Assembly (NCBI GenBank): GCA_964517075.1
Contig: CAZFAT010000065.1
Span: 1 to 22,070 of the forward strand
Length of the DNA stretch: 22,070 nt
Source of the DNA: CAZFAT01 sp964517075
GTDB lineage: Bacteria; Acidobacteriota; Vicinamibacteria; Vicinamibacterales; SCN-69-37
Direction of reading: 5' to 3'
The notes beneath the pieces were generated by a model. That model had not been told where the DNA came from and searched no databases. It was given only the letters and a program-made list of their open reading frames with translations. Position 1 is the first letter of the stretch; each line of letters opens with the position of its first letter. Position numbers and translations under genes: made by a program. Shown piece by piece: positions 20,070-22,070 of the stretch.

Positions 20070-21803
20070 ATGGCCGTCCGACTCGGCGACCTGCTCCTGC
20101 GCGAAAAGCGCGTCACGCCCGTCCAGCTCCAGGAGGCGCTCAAACATCAGCGCCAGCATGGGGGACGGCTCGGGGCGAGTCTCGTCAAGCTCGGCGTCCT
20201 GACCGACGACGACATCGCCGCGGCGATCAGCCGGCAGGTCGGCGTTCCGGCCATCAACCTCCGCGAGTTCGATCTCGATCCCACCGTCGTCCGCCTCGTG
20301 TCGGCCGAGAGCGCGGCCAAGTACAACGTGCTGCCGGTGGCGCGCTCCGGCACCACGCTCACGCTGGCGATGTCCGATCCGACCAACGTGTTCGCGATGG
20401 ACGACATCAAGTTCATGACGGGCCTGCACATCGAGCCGGTCGTGGCGTCGGAAGTGGCGATCCGCGAGGCCATCGCGCGCTACTTCGGCGCGAGCCGCAA
20501 CGGCGACGGACCGCAGAAAGCCACGGACCTCGCCAACCGCGCGCTCGAGGAGCTGGGCACCCAGGACGATCACCTCGAGGTCGTGACCGATGCCGAGGAG
20601 ATCGACGCCGCCTCGCTCGAACGGCAGGGCGGCGAGGCGCCGATCATCAAGCTGGTCAACGCGCTCATGCTCTCGGCGATTCAGAAGGGCGCCAGCGACA
20701 TCCACATCGAGCCCTACGAGAAAGACATGCGGATTCGTTTCCGCATCGACGGCCAGTTGCACGCGGTCATGACGCCGGCTCTCAAGTTCCGCGACGCGAT
20801 CACGTCGCGGCTGAAGATCATGGCCCGCCTGGACATCGCCGAGAAGCGCCTACCGCAGGACGGCCGCATCAAGGCTCGGTTCGTGGACCGGGGACGCAAC
20901 CGCGACATCGACTTCCGCGTGTCGGTCATCCCCACGTTGTTCGGCGAGAAGGTCGTGCTCCGGCTGCTCGATCCCGAAGGGCTGAAGCTCGACATGTCCA
21001 AGCTGGGCTTCACGGCCGAGGCGCTGAAGAAGTTCGACCACGCCATTCGGAAGCCCTGGGGCATGGTGCTCGTCACCGGGCCGACCGGCAGCGGCAAGAC
21101 CAACACCCTGTATTCCTCGCTCGCGCAGATCAACCAGCCGGGCGTGAACATCATGACCGCCGAGGATCCCGTGGAGTTCAATCTCCCGGGCATCAACCAG
21201 GTGCAGGTGCGCGAGAACATCGGGCTGTCGTTCGCGCTCGTCCTGCGGTCGTTCCTGCGTCAGGATCCGAACGTCATCCTGGTCGGCGAGATTCGCGACA
21301 GCGAGACCGCGTCCATTGCCGTCAAGGCGGCGTTGACCGGGCATCTCGTGCTGTCCACCCTGCACACCAACGACGCGCCGAGCAGCATCAACCGGCTCGT
21401 CAACATGGGGATCGAGCCCTTTCTGGTGGCCAATTCCATCAATCTGCTCTGCGCGCAGCGTCTCGTCCGGCGGATCTGCGAGAACTGCAAGGAGGCGCAC
21501 GACGTGCCGCCGGCGCGGTTGATCGAGGCCGGGTGCGATCCGGCGGACGCCGAAGGCTGGCGGCCGCATCACGGGACCGGCTGTGACCGCTGCGGGGGCG
21601 CCGGCTACAAGGGCCGCGTCGGCCTCTTCGAGGTCATGGAGATGTCCGACGGCCTGCGCGATCTTGTCGCCGCCAATGCCGGGACGACCGACTTGCGCAA
21701 GCAAGCGTGCCTGGAGGGCATGGTCACGTTGCGACAGAGCGGCCTGGAGAAGGTCCGCGAGGGCCTCACCACCTTCGATGAAGTCGTGCGCGAGACGATG
21801 TGA
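20070..21803 (+). CDS. pilB: Type IV pilus assembly ATPase PilB (GspE family)
   Basis: PilB is the cytoplasmic hexameric ATPase that powers pilus extension. The 577 residues have an N-terminal MshEN/GspE-N domain (about 1-140: RLGDLLLREKRVTPVQLQEAL, LGVLTDDDIAAAIS), then the ATPase: Walker A GPTGSGKT (337-344), Asp box with Glu365-Asp366, Walker B VILVGEIRDSETA (402-414) and His box GHLVLSTLHTND (424-435). Four cysteines (Cys470, Cys473, Cys505, Cys508) form the zinc motif seen in PilB/GspE. The similar GspE of type II secretion is the main alternative; the following PilT-like gene favours PilB. The ATG has only weak Shine-Dalgarno support. Confidence 0.93.
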   Translation: MAVRLGDLLLREKRVTPVQLQEALKHQRQHGGRLGASLVKLGVLTDDDIAAAISRQVGVPAINLREFDLDPTVVRLVSAESAAKYNVLPVARSGTTLTLAMSDPTNVFAMDDIKFMTGLHIEPVVASEVAIREAIARYFGASRNGDGPQKATDLANRALEELGTQDDHLEVVTDAEEIDAASLERQGGEAPIIKLVNALMLSAIQKGASDIHIEPYEKDMRIRFRIDGQLHAVMTPALKFRDAITSRLKIMARLDIAEKRLPQDGRIKARFVDRGRNRDIDFRVSVIPTLFGEKVVLRLLDPEGLKLDMSKLGFTAEALKKFDHAIRKPWGMVLVTGPTGSGKTNTLYSSLAQINQPGVNIMTAEDPVEFNLPGINQVQVRENIGLSFALVLRSFLRQDPNVILVGEIRDSETASIAVKAALTGHLVLSTLHTNDAPSSINRLVNMGIEPFLVANSINLLCAQRLVRRICENCKEAHDVPPARLIEAGCDPADAEGWRPHHGTGCDRCGGAGYKGRVGLFEVMEMSDGLRDLVAANAGTTDLRKQACLEGMVTLRQSGLEKVREGLTTFDEVVRETM

Positions 21804-21833
21804 CGGATTCGGAATGAACGAGAGGACCTGCGT

Positions 21834-22070
21834 ATGAATCTGCCCGATTTGCTGAAGGCGACCCTCGAACTGAAAGGGTCGGACCTGCACCTGTCCATTG
21901 GGTCACCGCCACAGGTGCGCGTCGACGGCCACCTGCGCCGGCTCGATCAGCCCGTGCTGACGCCCGAGGTGATCAAGTCGCTCTGCTACAGCGTCCTCAC
22001 CGACGCGCAGAAGCGGAAGTTCGAGGAGACCTGGGAACTGGACCTCGCGTTCGGGTTGCGCGGCGTGGGC
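21834..22070 (+). CDS. pilT: Type IV pilus twitching ATPase PilT (3' end outside window)
   Basis: Only the first 79 codons are present and the frame is open to the window end. The sequence MNLPDLLKATLELKGSDLHLSIGSPPQVRVDGHLRRLD in pattern matches the PilT N-terminal PAS-like domain (SDLHLxxGxPPxxRxDG). PilT hydrolyses ATP to retract pili. The C-terminal ATPase core lies outside the window, so PilU or another PilT paralogue cannot be excluded. AGAGGA stands a few bases before the ATG, and the gap after pilB is 30 bases, so the two are cotranscribed. Confidence 0.9.
   Translation, partial: MNLPDLLKATLELKGSDLHLSIGSPPQVRVDGHLRRLDQPVLTPEVIKSLCYSVLTDAQKRKFEETWELDLAFGLRGVG

Overview
The window comes from a high-G+C bacterium, roughly two-thirds G+C by eye. 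The first half is a nearly unbroken ribosomal-protein cluster (end of S10, then spc, then alpha). The second half holds an EF-G-like gene, a MacB/MacA-type permease operon and the start of a type IV pilus locus. Universal ribosomal genes do not fix the phylum. Standalone FtsX/MacB-type permeases, a PilB-PilT pair, zinc-ligand ribosomal proteins and short AAGTTAGAAG-like intergenic repeats together make me favour an acidobacterium, perhaps of the Vicinamibacteria. That is inference; a search with rpoA, secY or rplF would settle it.

Layout. Positions 1-12110 (+): rpsC (5'-truncated), rplP, rpmC, rpsQ, rplN, rplX, rplE, rpsN (zinc form), rpsH, rplF, rplR, rpsE, rpmD, rplO, secY, adk, map, infA, rpmJ, rpsM, rpsK, rpsD, rpoA, rplQ. 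Spacing is tight. Four-base stop/start overlaps occur at rplP/rpmC, rplX/rplE, rpsE/rpmD, adk/map and map/infA, which suggests translational coupling. The cluster supplies 30S and 50S proteins, the core RNA polymerase alpha subunit, initiation factor IF-1, the SecY channel, adenylate kinase and the enzyme that removes initiator methionine.

Positions 12120-18919 (-), read right to left: a YIP1-family membrane protein, a MacA/HlyD-type periplasmic adaptor, two FtsX/MacB-type permeases without an ATPase domain, then an EF-G-like GTPase that converges on rplQ with only 9 bases between the stop codons. Positions 19019-22070 (+): a secreted PorV/TraF-like predicted outer-membrane beta-barrel, a PilB-type assembly ATPase and the first 79 codons of a PilT-type retraction ATPase, cut by the window end.

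No gene-free stretch exceeds 300 bases. The longest are 10349-10505 (rpsD-rpoA, a bulged hairpin) and 8696-8820 (rpmJ-rpsM, degenerate purine-rich direct and inverted repeats). I found no tRNA, rRNA, CRISPR array, insertion sequence, attachment site or phage gene.

I do not see a convincing new system: this is mostly housekeeping DNA. The most interesting leftovers are the intergenic repeat families (2738-2757, 8702-8790, 14274-14300), the EF-G-like protein whose catalytic histidine position is Met, an adenylate kinase with a shortened zinc loop, and the transporter operon lacking an ATPase.
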